The translations under genes were made by a program, and so were the position numbers. 64,000 nt of DNA from Alcaligenaceae bacterium. Lineage in GTDB: Bacteria; Pseudomonadota; Gammaproteobacteria; Burkholderiales; Burkholderiaceae_B. The DNA is taken from assembly GCA_013416435.1 (NCBI GenBank), contig JACCEN010000006.1, forward strand, positions 124,001-188,000, read 5' to 3'. The notes below the pieces were generated by a model that saw nothing but the letters and a program-made list of their open reading frames with translations, was not told the DNA's origin and did not search any database. This document shows positions 29,543-38,969 of this stretch, piece after piece. Within the stretch, counting starts at the first letter, position 1. Each line of letters begins with the position of its first letter.

Positions 29543-30722
29543 GGGCGCCGTAGCCCATCTTGCCGGCCAGCACTTGCGCCAGGTCGGCAACCGAACCGGC
29601 ATAGAAATAGCTGCGGTTGTAATGCGTGATGGCAAAGAAATTGGGCGTGCCGAGCCGGTATTCGGCCTGGTTCCTGGGTTCGTCGATCAGATCGACCACG
29701 CCGAGCTTGTGCTCCCGCCAATCGCCCGCCAGTGCCGTTTGCGCCCGGGTTATTTCACGCGCGCCCAGCGCCTCCAGCTGCGTCCAGCCGTAAGTCGGAT
29801 ATAGCCCCCCTTTGACCAGTGTGCCGGCATTGGCGGGCAGCGCGACCGGCGCAAAGACCGGCAGGCCCGGCACCCAGCCATGCAGGCGCAGGAAGCGCGC
29901 CACCGACGCGATGGCATCATCGGGACTGCCATGCAGGTCGATGCGCCCATCCCTGTTTCCGTCTGCCGCATAGCGCATCAGGCTGCCCGGCATGAACTGA
30001 GGCAATCCCATGGCGCCTGCGAACGAACCGGTGACGGTCAGCGCGTCGAGCTTGCCTTCATGGTCGAGCTGGATCAGGTCGGCAAGCTGATCCCGAAACA
30101 ATTGGCTGCGCTCGGGGCGGCTGCTGTCGGGATAGCGGAACCCCAGCGTGGCCAGTGCGTCGAGCACCCGGAAATTGCCGGTGTGCCGGCCGTAAATGGT
30201 TTCGACACCGATGATCGCAACGATGATGGACGGCGGGACACCATACTCCTTCGCGGTCTTGTCCAGTTGCGCGCGGTGCGCGGCCCAGAATTCCTGGCCG
30301 GCTTTGATGCGCACCGGTTCGACAAAGCGATTCTTGTAAGTGACCCAGCTGCGGCGTATGCGGGTCGTGGATGGCGCCATGAGCTTTGCCGCGGTCGCGT
30401 TGTATTGGGCTGCCTGCAGCAGGCTTTCGACGCGTTGCAGTGGCACGCCGCGGCGCGCGGAGACTTCTTCGGCGTAGGCCTGGATGTCCGGCTTCAAGCG
30501 GCCGTCGGCCAAGCGGAAGCCTTCCGCGCGCGGGATGGAGGAACCGGCCTGGATGGAGGTGGATTCCGCCGTCCGGGACATGTCGGCGGACGTGCCGCCC
30601 GGCTGCATGGCCGGGCTGGCGGCGATTTGTTGCGGCGGGGGCATGGCTGTCTGGGTCGAGGCGCAGCCGGCCAGGAACAGCGACAGCACGCCGGCTTGCA
30701 ATATACGGGCAGGTTTGAACAT
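29535..30722 (-). CDS. mltB: Membrane-bound lytic murein transglycosylase B
   Basis: The 395-residue lipoprotein has a signal peptide with lipobox LFLAGC (Cys about 19), and an SLT/MltB domain with catalytic Glu in VETIYGRHTG. Further motifs are FAGAMGLPQFMPGS and LRLHGWVPG. It cleaves peptidoglycan glycan strands to 1,6-anhydromuramyl products from the inner face of the outer membrane. ATG 30722 has AAGGATG upstream; an earlier in-frame start would disrupt the signal peptide. It is divergent from the deacetylase-like gene with only 10 bases between start codons. Confidence 0.92.
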   Translation of the reverse strand: MFKPARILQAGVLSLFLAGCASTQTAMPPPQQIAASPAMQPGGTSADMSRTAESTSIQAGSSIPRAEGFRLADGRLKPDIQAYAEEVSARRGVPLQRVESLLQAAQYNATAAKLMAPSTTRIRRSWVTYKNRFVEPVRIKAGQEFWAAHRAQLDKTAKEYGVPPSIIVAIIGVETIYGRHTGNFRVLDALATLGFRYPDSSRPERSQLFRDQLADLIQLDHEGKLDALTVTGSFAGAMGLPQFMPGSLMRYAADGNRDGRIDLHGSPDDAIASVARFLRLHGWVPGLPVFAPVALPANAGTLVKGGLYPTYGWTQLEALGAREITRAQTALAGDWREHKLGVVDLIDEPRNQAEYRLGTPNFFAITHYNRSYFYAGSVADLAQVLAGKMGYGAPN

Positions 30723-30732
30723 AATCATCCTT

Positions 30733-31656
30733 ATGGAGACTCTATATATTACCCACCCGGAGTGCCGGCTGCATGAAATGGGAAGCTGGCACCCCGAGTG
30801 CCCCGCGCGCTTGGACGCCATCAACGACCGCCTGCTGGCCAGCGGGCTGATGGGCTATCTCCGCGAGCGCGAGGCCGTCCCCGCCCGGGATGAAGACATT
30901 CTGCGCGTCCATGGGGCCGGCTATTTGGAATGTTTGCGGGGTAAAGCGCCTGCCGACGGCTATTTCCCCATCGATGCCGACACCATCATGAATCCTCATA
31001 CGCTATCCGCCGCCATGGCGGCGGCGGGCGCGGGCATCATGGCGGTGGACGCCGTCATGAACCAGGAATGCGCCAACGCATTCTGCGCGGTCCGCCCGCC
31101 GGGCCATCATGCGCGCCCGTCCCAGGCCATGGGCTTCTGTTTCTTCAACAATGTCGCCGTGGCGATGGCTCACGCGCTTGAAACGCATGGCCTGCATCGG
31201 GTGGCCGTCATCGACTTCGACGTGCATCACGGCAATGGAACGGAAGAAATGTTTGGCGGCGATTCCCGCGTATTGATGTGCAGTTTTTACCAGCATCCTT
31301 TTTTTCCCAATCTCAGGCAGGACCCCCCATCGGACAATATGGTGAACATACCGGTGGATGCCTACACGAAAGGCGATGCCTTGCGCATGCTGGTCAGCGA
31401 CGTCTGGATGCCCCGGCTGCGGGCCTTCCGTCCCGAATTCGTTTTTATCTCGGCGGGCTTCGATGCCCATCGCGAGGACGATATGGGGCAACTCGGCATG
31501 GTCGAGCAAGACTATGCCTGGATCACCGATCAACTTGTCGAGCTGGCAGACGAAACGGCCCAGGGCAGGATTGTTAGCTTTCTTGAAGGAGGCTATTCGC
31601 TTTCTGCGTTGGGCAGGAGTGCTGCAGTGCACATAAAATCGCTCGCAAAGTTGTAG
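30733..31656 (+). CDS. Histone-deacetylase-family (acetoin utilisation-type) hydrolase
   Basis: The 307-residue protein shows the zinc-dependent deacetylase signatures [32 protein letters not shown] and ISAGFDAH, with the paired histidines and metal-binding Asp/His present. Bacterial relatives deacetylate polyamines, acetoin-pathway proteins or other acetyl-amides; the substrate here is unknown. It is followed at 53 bases by etfBA, and the same neighbourhood is common in beta-proteobacteria. ATG 30733 leaves just 10 bases to mltB, so the two promoters must overlap the opposite genes. Confidence 0.88.
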   Translation: METLYITHPECRLHEMGSWHPECPARLDAINDRLLASGLMGYLREREAVPARDEDILRVHGAGYLECLRGKAPADGYFPIDADTIMNPHTLSAAMAAAGAGIMAVDAVMNQECANAFCAVRPPGHHARPSQAMGFCFFNNVAVAMAHALETHGLHRVAVIDFDVHHGNGTEEMFGGDSRVLMCSFYQHPFFPNLRQDPPSDNMVNIPVDAYTKGDALRMLVSDVWMPRLRAFRPEFVFISAGFDAHREDDMGQLGMVEQDYAWITDQLVELADETAQGRIVSFLEGGYSLSALGRSAAVHIKSLAKL

Positions 31657-31709
31657 AATACAAAATTCTCATTTGCAATTTTCTTAAAAGTTCCTCAGGA
31701 GGAAGCTCG

Positions 31710-32459
31710 ATGAAGGTCTTGGTGCCTGTCAAGCGTGTGGTTGATTACAACGTCAAGGTACGCGTTAAATCCGATCAAAGCGGCGTGGATATCGCCAACG
31801 TGAAAATGTCGATGAACCCGTTCGACGAGATCGCGGTTGAAGAAGCGACCCGCCTGAAGGAAAAAGGCGTGGCCACCGAAGTGGTCGCGGTCAGTTGCGG
31901 CGTTGCACAATGCCAGGAAACCCTGCGTACCGCCATGGCCATCGGCGCGGATCGCGGTGCCCTGATCCAGACCGACGCCGAGCTCCAGCCCCTGGCGGTG
32001 GCCAAGCTGCTGAAGGCGCTGGTCGACAAGGAACAGCCTCAGTTGGTCATCCTGGGCAAGCAGGCCATCGATGATGACGCCAACCAGACCGGCCAGATGC
32101 TCGCCGCTCTGCTGGACTGGCCGCAAGCCACGTTCGCCAGCAAGGTCGAGGTCAATGGCGATTCCGTATCGGTTACCCGCGAGGTCGACGGCGGCCTGGA
32201 AACGGTTGCGCTGAAGTTGCCCGCCATCGTCACCACCGACCTGCGCTTGAACGAGCCGCGCTACGTCACGCTGCCCAATATCATGAAAGCCAAGAAGAAG
32301 ACGCTCGACGTGGTCACGCCGGAAGACCTGGGCGTCGATGTCGCACCACGCTTGAAGACGCTCAAGGTTTCCGAGCCGCCGGCGCGTTCGGCCGGCATCA
32401 TGGTGCCCGACGTCGCGACATTGGTGGACAAACTGAAGAACGAAGCAAAGGTGGTTTAA
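31710..32459 (+). CDS. etfB: Electron transfer flavoprotein beta subunit
   Basis: The 249-residue subunit starts [20 protein letters not shown] and has the ETF-beta signature ([20 protein letters not shown] and [19 protein letters not shown], an AMP-binding loop). With EtfA it carries electrons from acyl-CoA dehydrogenases to ETF-ubiquinone oxidoreductase. CAGGAGGAAG gives a strong ribosome site. It abuts etfA directly and lies upstream of an acyl-CoA dehydrogenase gene. Confidence 0.97.
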   Translation: MKVLVPVKRVVDYNVKVRVKSDQSGVDIANVKMSMNPFDEIAVEEATRLKEKGVATEVVAVSCGVAQCQETLRTAMAIGADRGALIQTDAELQPLAVAKLLKALVDKEQPQLVILGKQAIDDDANQTGQMLAALLDWPQATFASKVEVNGDSVSVTREVDGGLETVALKLPAIVTTDLRLNEPRYVTLPNIMKAKKKTLDVVTPEDLGVDVAPRLKTLKVSEPPARSAGIMVPDVATLVDKLKNEAKVV

Positions 32460-33389
32460 ATGACGATTCTTGTTATTGCTGAACACGACAATGCCCAACT
32501 GAAGGGCGCAACGCTCAATGCCATTGCCGCGGCGGCCAAGCTGGGCGGCGATATCCATGTCCTGGTTGCCGGCAGCGGCGCCAAGGCGGCGGCAGACCAG
32601 GCTGCGCAGGCGGCCGGCGTCGGCAAGGTGCTGCTGGCTGATGGTCCCTCGCTGGCCGAGGGCCTTGCCGAGAACGTGGCTGCCCAGGTACTGGCCATCG
32701 CCGGCAATTACAGCCATATCCTGTTCCCGGCGACTGCGGCGGGCAAGAACGTGGCGCCCCGGGTTGCCGCCAAGCTCGACGTCGCGCAGATCTCCGACAT
32801 CCTGTCGGTCGAGTCGGCCGATACCTTCACACGCCCCATCTACGCCGGCAACGCCATTGCGACGGTCCAGTCCTCTGACACGATCAAGATCATCACGGTG
32901 CGCACCACCGCTTTTGATCCCGTGGCAGCGCAAGGCGGCAGCGCCGCGGTCGAAGCCGTGGATGCCGTGGCCGATTCCGGCAAGTCGTCCTTCGTGGGCC
33001 GCGAAGTCGCCAAGAGCGACCGTCCCGAGCTGGCCGGCGCCACGGTCGTGGTGTCCGGCGGCCGCGGTCTGGGCAGCGCCGAGAACTTCAAGATCCTGGA
33101 TCCGCTGGCCGACAAGCTGGGTGCGGCGCTGGGCGCATCGCGCGCGGCCGTCGACGCCGGTTATGCTCCCAACGATTGGCAGGTCGGCCAGACCGGCAAG
33201 ATCGTCGCGCCGCAACTGTACGTTGCCGTGGGCATCTCGGGTGCGATCCAGCACTTGGCAGGCATGAAGGACTCCAAGGTGATCGTCGCGATCAACAAGG
33301 ATGCCGAAGCGCCCATCTTCGGTGTGGCCGATTACGGCCTTGTGGCAGACCTGTTCCAGGCCGTGCCCGAGCTGGTCGAAACCCTCTGA
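32460..33389 (+). CDS. etfA: Electron transfer flavoprotein alpha subunit
   Basis: The 309-residue subunit has the N-terminal [20 protein letters not shown] and the C-terminal FAD-binding domain ([50 protein letters not shown]). It starts immediately after the etfB stop, and a strong terminator follows 17 bases after its own stop. Confidence 0.97.
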   Translation: MTILVIAEHDNAQLKGATLNAIAAAAKLGGDIHVLVAGSGAKAAADQAAQAAGVGKVLLADGPSLAEGLAENVAAQVLAIAGNYSHILFPATAAGKNVAPRVAAKLDVAQISDILSVESADTFTRPIYAGNAIATVQSSDTIKIITVRTTAFDPVAAQGGSAAVEAVDAVADSGKSSFVGREVAKSDRPELAGATVVVSGGRGLGSAENFKILDPLADKLGAALGASRAAVDAGYAPNDWQVGQTGKIVAPQLYVAVGISGAIQHLAGMKDSKVIVAINKDAEAPIFGVADYGLVADLFQAVPELVETL

Positions 33390-33406
33390 TCATCGACCGC
33401 TTCCTG

Positions 33407-33441
33407 AAAAGCCTGTAGACCGTCGTTTACAGGCTTTTTTT
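33407..33441 (+). terminator. Terminator after etfA
   Basis: AAAAGCCTGTA with TACAGGCTTTT, loop near 33418-33426, then further T. It separates etfBA from the acyl-CoA dehydrogenase gene. Confidence 0.9.
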
Positions 33442-33515
33442 ACAAAGGGCTCGTGGCTGCGGCCGGAGTTCCTCGTTACATACATGCCGGACGGCTTTGG
33501 CATACTGGAGACTGT

Positions 33516-35339
33516 ATGAGCTATCGAGCACCTCTCAAGGATATTCGCTTTGCAATGAAGGAGCTGGCGGACCTGAAGGGCGTTCTGGCCCTGCCGGGCT
33601 ACGAGGAAGTGTCCGAAGACCTGATCGACGCCGTGCTCGACGAGAATGCGCGATTCGTCGAACAGGAAATCGCTCCTCTGAATCGGGACGGCGATATCAA
33701 GGGCGCCAAATGGTCCGACGGCGGCGTGACCACTTCGCCGGGCTTCAAGAAGGCATTCCAGGAATTCGCGCAAGGCGGCTGGCAAGGGCTGCTGCATCAT
33801 CCCGAACAGGGCGGGCAGGGCCTGCCCAAGCTCGTGGGCGCGCCGACCAGCGAAAATATCAATTCCGCCAGCCTGGCGTTTTCGCTCTGTCCGCTCCTGA
33901 CGGACGGCGTGATCGAAGCGCTTACCGCAGTGGGCAGCCGGGCTCAGCAGGATCTATACATTCCCGCCCTGATCGAAGGCCGCTGGACGGGCACCATGAA
34001 CCTGACCGAACCCCAGGCGGGTTCCGATCTCGCGCAGGTGTCCACGCGCGCGGTCAGGCAGGACGACGGCAGCTACCGGCTGTTCGGCCAGAAAATCTTC
34101 ATTACCTACGGTGAGCACGATATGGCCGAGAACATCGTGCATCTCGTCCTGGCGCGCACGCCGGACGCGCCCAAGGGCGTCAAGGGGATTTCGCTGTTCA
34201 TCGTTCCGAAGTTCCTGGTCAATGACAACGGCGAACTGGGCGCCCGCAACGACGTCTGGTGCGCATCGCTCGAGCACAAGCTCGGCATACATGGCAGCCC
34301 TACAGCCGTGCTGCTCTATGGGTCCGGCAAAGGCGAAGTAGGCGAGGGCGCCGTGGCTCAGCTCGTCGGTGAAGAAAACCGCGGCTTGGAATACATGTTC
34401 ATCATGATGAATGCGGCGCGTTACGCGGTGGGCATTCAAGGCGTTGCGGTTTCCGAGCGGGCCTTGCAACTGGCGACGGCCTATGCCCACGAGCGGCTAC
34501 AGGGCCAGGCGCTAGAGGGCTCGCCGGGTCCAGTGTCCATCGTCAATCATCCGGACGTCCAGCGCATGTTGCTGACCATGAAGTCACTGACCGAGGGTGC
34601 GCGGGCGCTCGCCTACGTGGCCGCATCCTTCTGCGATAAATCAAGGCACGAGCCCGACGCCGAAGCGCGCGCCCATTACAAATCGCTATACGAATACCTG
34701 GTTCCGGTCGTGAAGGGGTTTTCCACCGAGATGTCGGTCGAGGTTGCATCCTTGGGCATACAGGTTCATGGCGGCATGGGCTATATCGAGGAAACCGGCG
34801 CCGCGCAGCACTACCGCGACGCCCGCATCCTGCCCATCTACGAAGGCACGACGGCCATACAGGCCAACGATTTCGTGGGCCGCAAGGTATTGCGGGATGG
34901 CGCTGCGGTGGCTGCCGCGCTGTCCAAAGAAATGCGCTCGGCGGTGCTGGCACTCCGGTCCGCTGCGGATGCCGACGAGCAGGGCGCCGAAGCGCTGGTA
35001 TTGGTGGCGCGGCGCCTTGAAGCCGCCGTGGAAGCCTACGAGCGCGCCACCTCATTTATCCTGAAGCAGGCTGGAGAATCCCCCCGGGCGGTATTCATGG
35101 GCAGCGTCCCTTACCTGATGCTGGCAGGCGTGGTGCACGCCGGCTGGCAAATGGCCAGGGCCGCTCTGGCGTGCCGAGAGCACGCGCGGGCGGGCGATAG
35201 CGACGATTTCTATGTGGCTAAATTGGCCACCTGCGTATTCTATGCGGCCCACATTCTGCCAAGAAGCCAGGCGCATTGCGATGCGGTGCTCGAGGGCGAG
35301 CTCGCCAGCCGCTACGCCGCCCTGGCGGTGAGATCATAA
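33516..35339 (+). CDS. Acyl-CoA dehydrogenase, large (about 600-residue) type
   Basis: The 607-residue flavoenzyme has acyl-CoA dehydrogenase motifs MNLTEPQAGSDL (FAD/substrate loop), HKLGIHGSPTAVL, VHGGMGYIEE and RDARILPIYEGTT, followed by an extra C-terminal helical domain of about 120 residues. This longer class includes DmdC and fatty-acyl-CoA dehydrogenases of unclear chain length; it is not the 380-residue short form. Catalytic base assignment is uncertain (Glu in IYEGTTAIQ is a good candidate). ATG 33516 is used. The neighbouring etfBA gives its likely electron acceptor. Confidence 0.9.
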   Translation: MSYRAPLKDIRFAMKELADLKGVLALPGYEEVSEDLIDAVLDENARFVEQEIAPLNRDGDIKGAKWSDGGVTTSPGFKKAFQEFAQGGWQGLLHHPEQGGQGLPKLVGAPTSENINSASLAFSLCPLLTDGVIEALTAVGSRAQQDLYIPALIEGRWTGTMNLTEPQAGSDLAQVSTRAVRQDDGSYRLFGQKIFITYGEHDMAENIVHLVLARTPDAPKGVKGISLFIVPKFLVNDNGELGARNDVWCASLEHKLGIHGSPTAVLLYGSGKGEVGEGAVAQLVGEENRGLEYMFIMMNAARYAVGIQGVAVSERALQLATAYAHERLQGQALEGSPGPVSIVNHPDVQRMLLTMKSLTEGARALAYVAASFCDKSRHEPDAEARAHYKSLYEYLVPVVKGFSTEMSVEVASLGIQVHGGMGYIEETGAAQHYRDARILPIYEGTTAIQANDFVGRKVLRDGAAVAAALSKEMRSAVLALRSAADADEQGAEALVLVARRLEAAVEAYERATSFILKQAGESPRAVFMGSVPYLMLAGVVHAGWQMARAALACREHARAGDSDDFYVAKLATCVFYAAHILPRSQAHCDAVLEGELASRYAALAVRS

Positions 35340-35363
35340 GTAAATAACTACCGCCTATTTCCT

Positions 35364-35392
35364 TTGACTTGTTCATGCTGTCAAAATATATT
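35364..35392 (+). promoter_or_regulatory. Sigma-70-type promoter of the peroxiredoxin gene
   Basis: TTGACT, 17 bases, TATATT; start of transcription near 35399, leader of about 37 bases. Confidence 0.6.
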
Positions 35393-35436
35393 GACTGTGC
35401 ATCCCGCAGATCCATTTCTTTGATGAGAGAGCTGAC

Positions 35437-36078
35437 ATGACAACTTTGCGCCTGGGCGACACCGCCCCTGATTTCGAGCAGGATTCTTCAATTGGCCGTA
35501 TTCGCTTCCATGAATACCTGGGAGACGGCTGGGGCGTGCTGTTTTCGCACCCGGCCGACTTCACCCCCGTTTGCACGACCGAGCTGGGCTATACCGCCAT
35601 CGTGGCGGGCGAATTCGCCAAGCGTAATGCGAAAGTCATCGCAGTGTCGGTCGACGACGCCGAGTCCCATCGGAAATGGATCGAGGACATCAACGATACG
35701 CAGAATACCAAGGTGGAATTCCCCATCCTGGCGGATGAAGACCGCAAGGTCTCGACGCTGTATGACATGATCCATCCCAATGCCAGCACAACGGCGACCG
35801 TGCGTTCGGTTTTCCTGATCGACCCGGCCAAGAAAGTGCGCCTGATCATTACCTATCCCGCCAGCACCGGCCGCAATTTCAACGAGATCCTGCGGGTGCT
35901 GGATTCCCTGCAACTGACGGACAGCCACAGCGTGGCAACGCCGGTCAACTGGGAAGACGGCGACGACGTCATTATTGTTCCCTCCCTGCAGGACGAAGCG
36001 GTCCTGAAGGAAAAATTCCCGAAGGGTTATACCGTCGTGCGCCCGTACCTGCGCGTTACGCCCCAGCCCAACAAGTGA
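35437..36078 (+). CDS. 1-Cys peroxiredoxin (Prx6 type)
   Basis: The 213-residue protein has the peroxidatic cysteine in FTPVCTTELG (about residue 48) and the Prx6-type C-terminal extension (LKEKFPKGYTVVRPYLRVTP). No resolving Cys is visible, so it is the 1-Cys type, depending on an external thiol. It reduces hydrogen peroxide and organic hydroperoxides. It stands alone with its own promoter upstream and a palindromic repeat 3 bases after the stop. It is not AhpC proper, which has a second VCP cysteine. Confidence 0.92.
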   Translation: MTTLRLGDTAPDFEQDSSIGRIRFHEYLGDGWGVLFSHPADFTPVCTTELGYTAIVAGEFAKRNAKVIAVSVDDAESHRKWIEDINDTQNTKVEFPILADEDRKVSTLYDMIHPNASTTATVRSVFLIDPAKKVRLIITYPASTGRNFNEILRVLDSLQLTDSHSVATPVNWEDGDDVIIVPSLQDEAVLKEKFPKGYTVVRPYLRVTPQPNK

Positions 36079-36081
36079 TGA

Positions 36082-36119
36082 GGGGTCAGGGGGTCAGACC
36101 CCGTGCGGGGTCTGACCCC
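36082..36119. repeat. Palindromic intergenic repeat with a duplicated start
   Basis: A full unit at 36090-36119 (loop GTGC) is preceded by a partial GGGGTCAG at 36082. It lies just after the peroxiredoxin stop and probably doubles as its terminator. Confidence 0.85.
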
Positions 36120-36329
36120 TTGCCCGCCTAACCCGCTGCCCCAGGTAGCGGTTTTTTTTCGTCCCATGCTCCAGCTTGCCGCTGCAAGCTGTGGTTTTTT
36201 TACATGCCTGAAATCAAAGCTTGCAAAAAATACTGTTTTTTCATACAGTATCGCTCATGCGTAGCTGTATTTATAAACAGTAGTTTCGGCGCAGCGCTCG
36301 CGCACTGGCCGGTTTGAATGAGGCAAACA

Positions 36330-36506
36330 ATGAAAACCCACCGTGTCAATAATGCTCCTTCCAAATGGCCTTTTCCCGCCAAGCCCGTCAAGCGTGGCAA
36401 GGGTCGGCTAAGCAGGGGGGCCATGCTGGTCGATGTCTGCCTGGTTGCCGTCTGGGGGGCAAGCATTCCCGGGCTCATGTGGCTGGGTGCAGCCAGCGGC
36501 TTTTAA
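36330..36506 (+). CDS. Small predicted membrane protein (58 residues)
   Basis: The frame MKTHRVNNAPSKWPFPAKPV starts a basic N-terminus (about 33 residues) followed by one hydrophobic segment (AMLVDVCLVAVWGASIPGLM) and a short tail. There is only a weak ribosome site (GAGGC 7 bases before ATG). A purely chance frame of this character is possible, but the tidy basic-then-membrane layout and isolated position support a real gene. I do not recognise a family. The rplS promoter begins 18 bases after its stop. Confidence 0.45.
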   Translation: MKTHRVNNAPSKWPFPAKPVKRGKGRLSRGAMLVDVCLVAVWGASIPGLMWLGAASGF

Positions 36507-36524
36507 AACGCCGTAGTTCCCTGT

Positions 36525-36530
36525 ATAATG
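36525..36530 (+). promoter_or_regulatory. -10 box of the rplS promoter
   Basis: TATAAT preceded by CCTG; the -35 is poor (TTTAAA region near 36502). The leader to rplS would be about 187 bases and contains a tandem 12-base repeat. Confidence 0.5.
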
Positions 36531-36557
36531 GCAGGCTTTGCAACTCATCCTCTGACG

Positions 36558-36581
36558 GGTTTTATAACTGGTTTTATAACT
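36558..36581 (+). repeat. Tandem 12-base repeat in the rplS leader
   Basis: GGTTTTATAACT occurs twice without a gap. It may be a duplicated regulatory or -10-like element. Confidence 0.6.
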
Positions 36582-36723
36582 ACCGCTTGCGGTTTGCCTT
36601 ATTGGCTAGCTGGCTTGGGTAGAGCCAAGTGGTTGAAAGAGCTGTCAAACTTCGGTTAGCGCAGCAGTTGACGCAACACGGCAAAAACAGGCCCGCATCA
36701 AGATGACCTCTGGAGCGTTCACC

Positions 36724-37113
36724 GTGAACCTTATCGAACTTCTTGAACAAGAAGAAATTGCCCGCCTTACCGGCGGCGAAGCCAAACCCGAGTTTGGCCC
36801 TGGCGACACCGTCGTCGTCAATGTAAACGTGGTCGAAGGCGCTCGCAAGCGTGTTCAGGCATATGAAGGCGTGGTTATTGCCAGGCGCAATCGCGGCTTG
36901 AATTCTTCCTTCATCGTCCGCAAGATTTCTTCCGGCGAAGCCGTGGAACGTACATTCCAATTGTATTCTCCGCAAATCGCAAGCATCGAAGTCAAGCGCC
37001 GTGGCGATGTCCGCCGTGCTAAACTGTACTATCTGCGTAGCCGTTCGGGTAAGTCCGCTCGCATCAAGGAAAAGCTGGTTCGCAAATCGGCAGCCAAGAA
37101 GGCGGCAGAATAA
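36724..37113 (+). CDS. rplS: 50S ribosomal protein L19
   Basis: From GTG 36724 the 129-residue protein begins [15 protein letters not shown], the normal L19 start, with TCTGGAG 8 bases upstream; an ATG at 36703 would add seven atypical residues. Family motifs are [32 protein letters not shown] and [21 protein letters not shown]19 lies at the 30S-50S interface. It is usually the last gene of rpsP-rimM-trmD-rplS, but here none of those genes is upstream and it has its own promoter and long leader. Confidence 0.96.
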   Translation: MNLIELLEQEEIARLTGGEAKPEFGPGDTVVVNVNVVEGARKRVQAYEGVVIARRNRGLNSSFIVRKISSGEAVERTFQLYSPQIASIEVKRRGDVRRAKLYYLRSRSGKSARIKEKLVRKSAAKKAAE

Positions 37114-37140
37114 CCCCTGCTGGCTCTGGTCCAGAATCAA

Positions 37141-37170
37141 CAAAGGCACCCCGGCGGGTGCCTTTGTGTT
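37141..37170 (+). terminator. Terminator after rplS
   Basis: CAAAGGCACC-CCGGC-GGGTGCCTTTG followed by TGTTTT, just before the Nudix gene. Confidence 0.8.
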
Positions 37171-37179
37171 TTAGGAACT

Positions 37180-37908
37180 ATGTCGCAAAACCCATCATCC
37201 CCCAGAAGCAGGCGCGTCATCGCCACCCCTGTTTTTGATCCGCTGGTTCAGCCCGTCGTGCCTAGGAAGCCGCTTCAAGCCCTGCGCGGCGCCAGCATGC
37301 AGCTGGATTTCATCCAGTCCGCTTTTCAGCGATCCTTTCAGTGGCAGGTCGAGCCGCTATTCAAGCTTTCGTTCGACGCCGATCCCTTGCAGAATCAGGA
37401 TGCCATCCCGGCTGCGGTATTCTTTCCGCTGGTTCAACGGCCGACCGGCCTGCATGTCCTGTTCACGCGCCGCGCCTCGCACCTGTACGACCACGCAGGC
37501 CAGATCTGTTTTCCCGGCGGGCGCATCGAAGACACGGATCGCGATGAAGTCGCCGCCGCGTTGCGCGAAACCCGGGAAGAGATCGGAGTGGAGCCCGAGT
37601 TCATACAGCTCATAGGCAAGCAGCCGGAATATCTGACCTCGTCGCGCTTCATCATGAAGCCGGTCGTGGGATTGATACGGCCCGGGTTCAGGGTCACGCC
37701 GGATGTCAGCGAGGTCGCCGAAGTATTCGAGGTGCCGTTGTCGGTCTTGATGGATCCGCGCCTGCATCGCCTGCATCAGGCGCAACTGCCCGATGGCAAC
37801 CAGCGCCTGTATTTTTCCATCACGTGGCAGTCTTATTTCATCTGGGGCGCCACCGCTGCGTTGATACGCAATTTCTACCATTTTCTTTCTGCGGCGCAGA
37901 AACAGTAG
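37180..37908 (+). CDS. Nudix CoA pyrophosphatase (NudL/YeaB-like)
   Basis: The 242-residue protein has a complete Nudix box GGRIEDTDRDEVAAALRETR plus EEIGV (about residues 110-134) and the CoA-pyrophosphatase-specific upstream block (LFTRRASHLYDHAGQICFPG). It hydrolyses CoA derivatives to 4'-phosphopantetheine and ADP. Its N-terminal 60 residues are variable. ATG 37180 lies right behind the rplS terminator, so it may use readthrough. It converges on rsgA with three palindromic repeats between. Confidence 0.9.
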   Translation: MSQNPSSPRSRRVIATPVFDPLVQPVVPRKPLQALRGASMQLDFIQSAFQRSFQWQVEPLFKLSFDADPLQNQDAIPAAVFFPLVQRPTGLHVLFTRRASHLYDHAGQICFPGGRIEDTDRDEVAAALRETREEIGVEPEFIQLIGKQPEYLTSSRFIMKPVVGLIRPGFRVTPDVSEVAEVFEVPLSVLMDPRLHRLHQAQLPDGNQRLYFSITWQSYFIWGATAALIRNFYHFLSAAQKQ

Positions 37909-37918
37909 ACGAAGGAAG

Positions 37919-38060
37919 GGGGTCAGACCCCGAATGGGGTCCGACCCCGGACTTGTCGCGCTGGTCATTGTGCCCGAGGGGTCCGACCCCGTATGGGGTC
38001 GGACCCCAATCCTCGTCGAAATCGCCCCAAGGGGTCAGACCCCATATGGGGTCTGACCCC
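37919..38060. repeat. Palindromic intergenic repeat cluster, three units
   Basis: Full units at 37919-37948, 37978-38007 and 38031-38060 occupy nearly the whole gap between convergent genes. The middle unit has GGGGTCCGACCCC paired with GGGGTCGGACCCC, i.e. compensating changes in both arms. Confidence 0.92.
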
Positions 38061-38063
38061 ACG

Positions 38064-38969
38064 TCAATACCGCCCCTGCGCCTCGTTCTCGGCCAGGATG
38101 CGCTTGTAAAGCTCATGCCGTTCCGGGGGGATGGAGCCCTGTTCCAGCGCCGCCAGCACGCCGCAACCTGGTTCATGCCGATGTGTGCAGTTATAGAATC
38201 GGCAATGCGCGATGCCTTCCTGGAATTCGGGGAAGCCGCGTTCGATGTCGCTGGGGCTAAGATGATACAGGCCGAACGCCTGGAAGCCGGGCGAATCGAT
38301 CAGGTCGCCGGAGCCGTCGGGCAGATGGTAGAGGCGGGTGGTGGTGGTGGTGTGCTTGCCCGTTCCAAGTGCCAGGGAGTGCTCCTGCGTGTGGGCGCGC
38401 GCGTCGGGGATGAGCGCGTTCAGTATGGTCGATTTGCCCATGCCGCTTTGCCCCAGCAACAGGCTGCATTTGCCTTTCAGGACGGGGAGCAGGGCATTCC
38501 GCACCGCCTCTTCGGCCAGAGCGCTGATTTCGATGGTGCGAACGCCGGCGCCGGCGAGGCTGGCCAGCTTGGCGCGCGCCCGGGGCAGGCTGTCTTGGAG
38601 GTCTGTCTTGTTCAGGACGATGACTGGTTCGATGCCGGCGGTCCGGGCGGCGATCAAGGCGCGCCCCAGGAGGTCGTCGGAAAACACCGGCTCGGGTGCC
38701 ACCACGATCAGCAATTGGTCGACGTTCGCGGCGAACTGCTTGCTGCGCATGTCGTCGGAGCGATAGAGCAGGTTGCGCCGTTCGAGTATCTGGTCGATGG
38801 ATCCTTCATCCGCTGCCTGAGGACTCACGACGACGTGGTCGCCGACGGTGGCACCGGCCTTCTTCCCGCGTGGAAAGCATTTGCGCACGCTGCCATCGGC
38901 GAATTCCACCGTGTAATGGCGCCCATGTGCCGCAATGATGCGGCCTTGCAAGCCTGCGGCTTTATCCAT
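38064..38969 (-). CDS. rsgA: Small ribosomal subunit biogenesis GTPase RsgA
   Basis: The 301-residue protein has an N-terminal OB domain (about 5-70), a circularly permuted GTPase (NKTD at about 120, then P-loop GQSGMGKST at about 173, then DSPGF) and a C-terminal zinc finger (CRFYNCTHRHEPGC). It helps 30S maturation. The start overlaps the end of the upstream M48 peptidase gene by 8 bases, which suggests co-translation. Confidence 0.96.
   Translation of the reverse strand: MDKAAGLQGRIIAAHGRHYTVEFADGSVRKCFPRGKKAGATVGDHVVVSPQAADEGSIDQILERRNLLYRSDDMRSKQFAANVDQLLIVVAPEPVFSDDLLGRALIAARTAGIEPVIVLNKTDLQDSLPRARAKLASLAGAGVRTIEISALAEEAVRNALLPVLKGKCSLLLGQSGMGKSTILNALIPDARAHTQEHSLALGTGKHTTTTTRLYHLPDGSGDLIDSPGFQAFGLYHLSPSDIERGFPEFQEGIAHCRFYNCTHRHEPGCGVLAALEQGSIPPERHELYKRILAENEAQGRY

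Noticed and set aside
31695-33254. Open frame of about 520 codons opposite etfBA
   Set aside because: Covers two well-recognised genes on the other strand; composition typical of an antisense frame.
36703-36723. ATG 36703 as start of rplS
   Set aside because: It adds seven residues absent from usual L19 starts, whereas GTG 36724 has a better placed ribosome site and gives the normal MNLI beginning.
37919-38060. Three regularly placed repeats considered as a CRISPR array
   Set aside because: The repeats are palindromes that vary in sequence, spacers are unequal and short, and the same unit occurs singly elsewhere; there are no cas genes.
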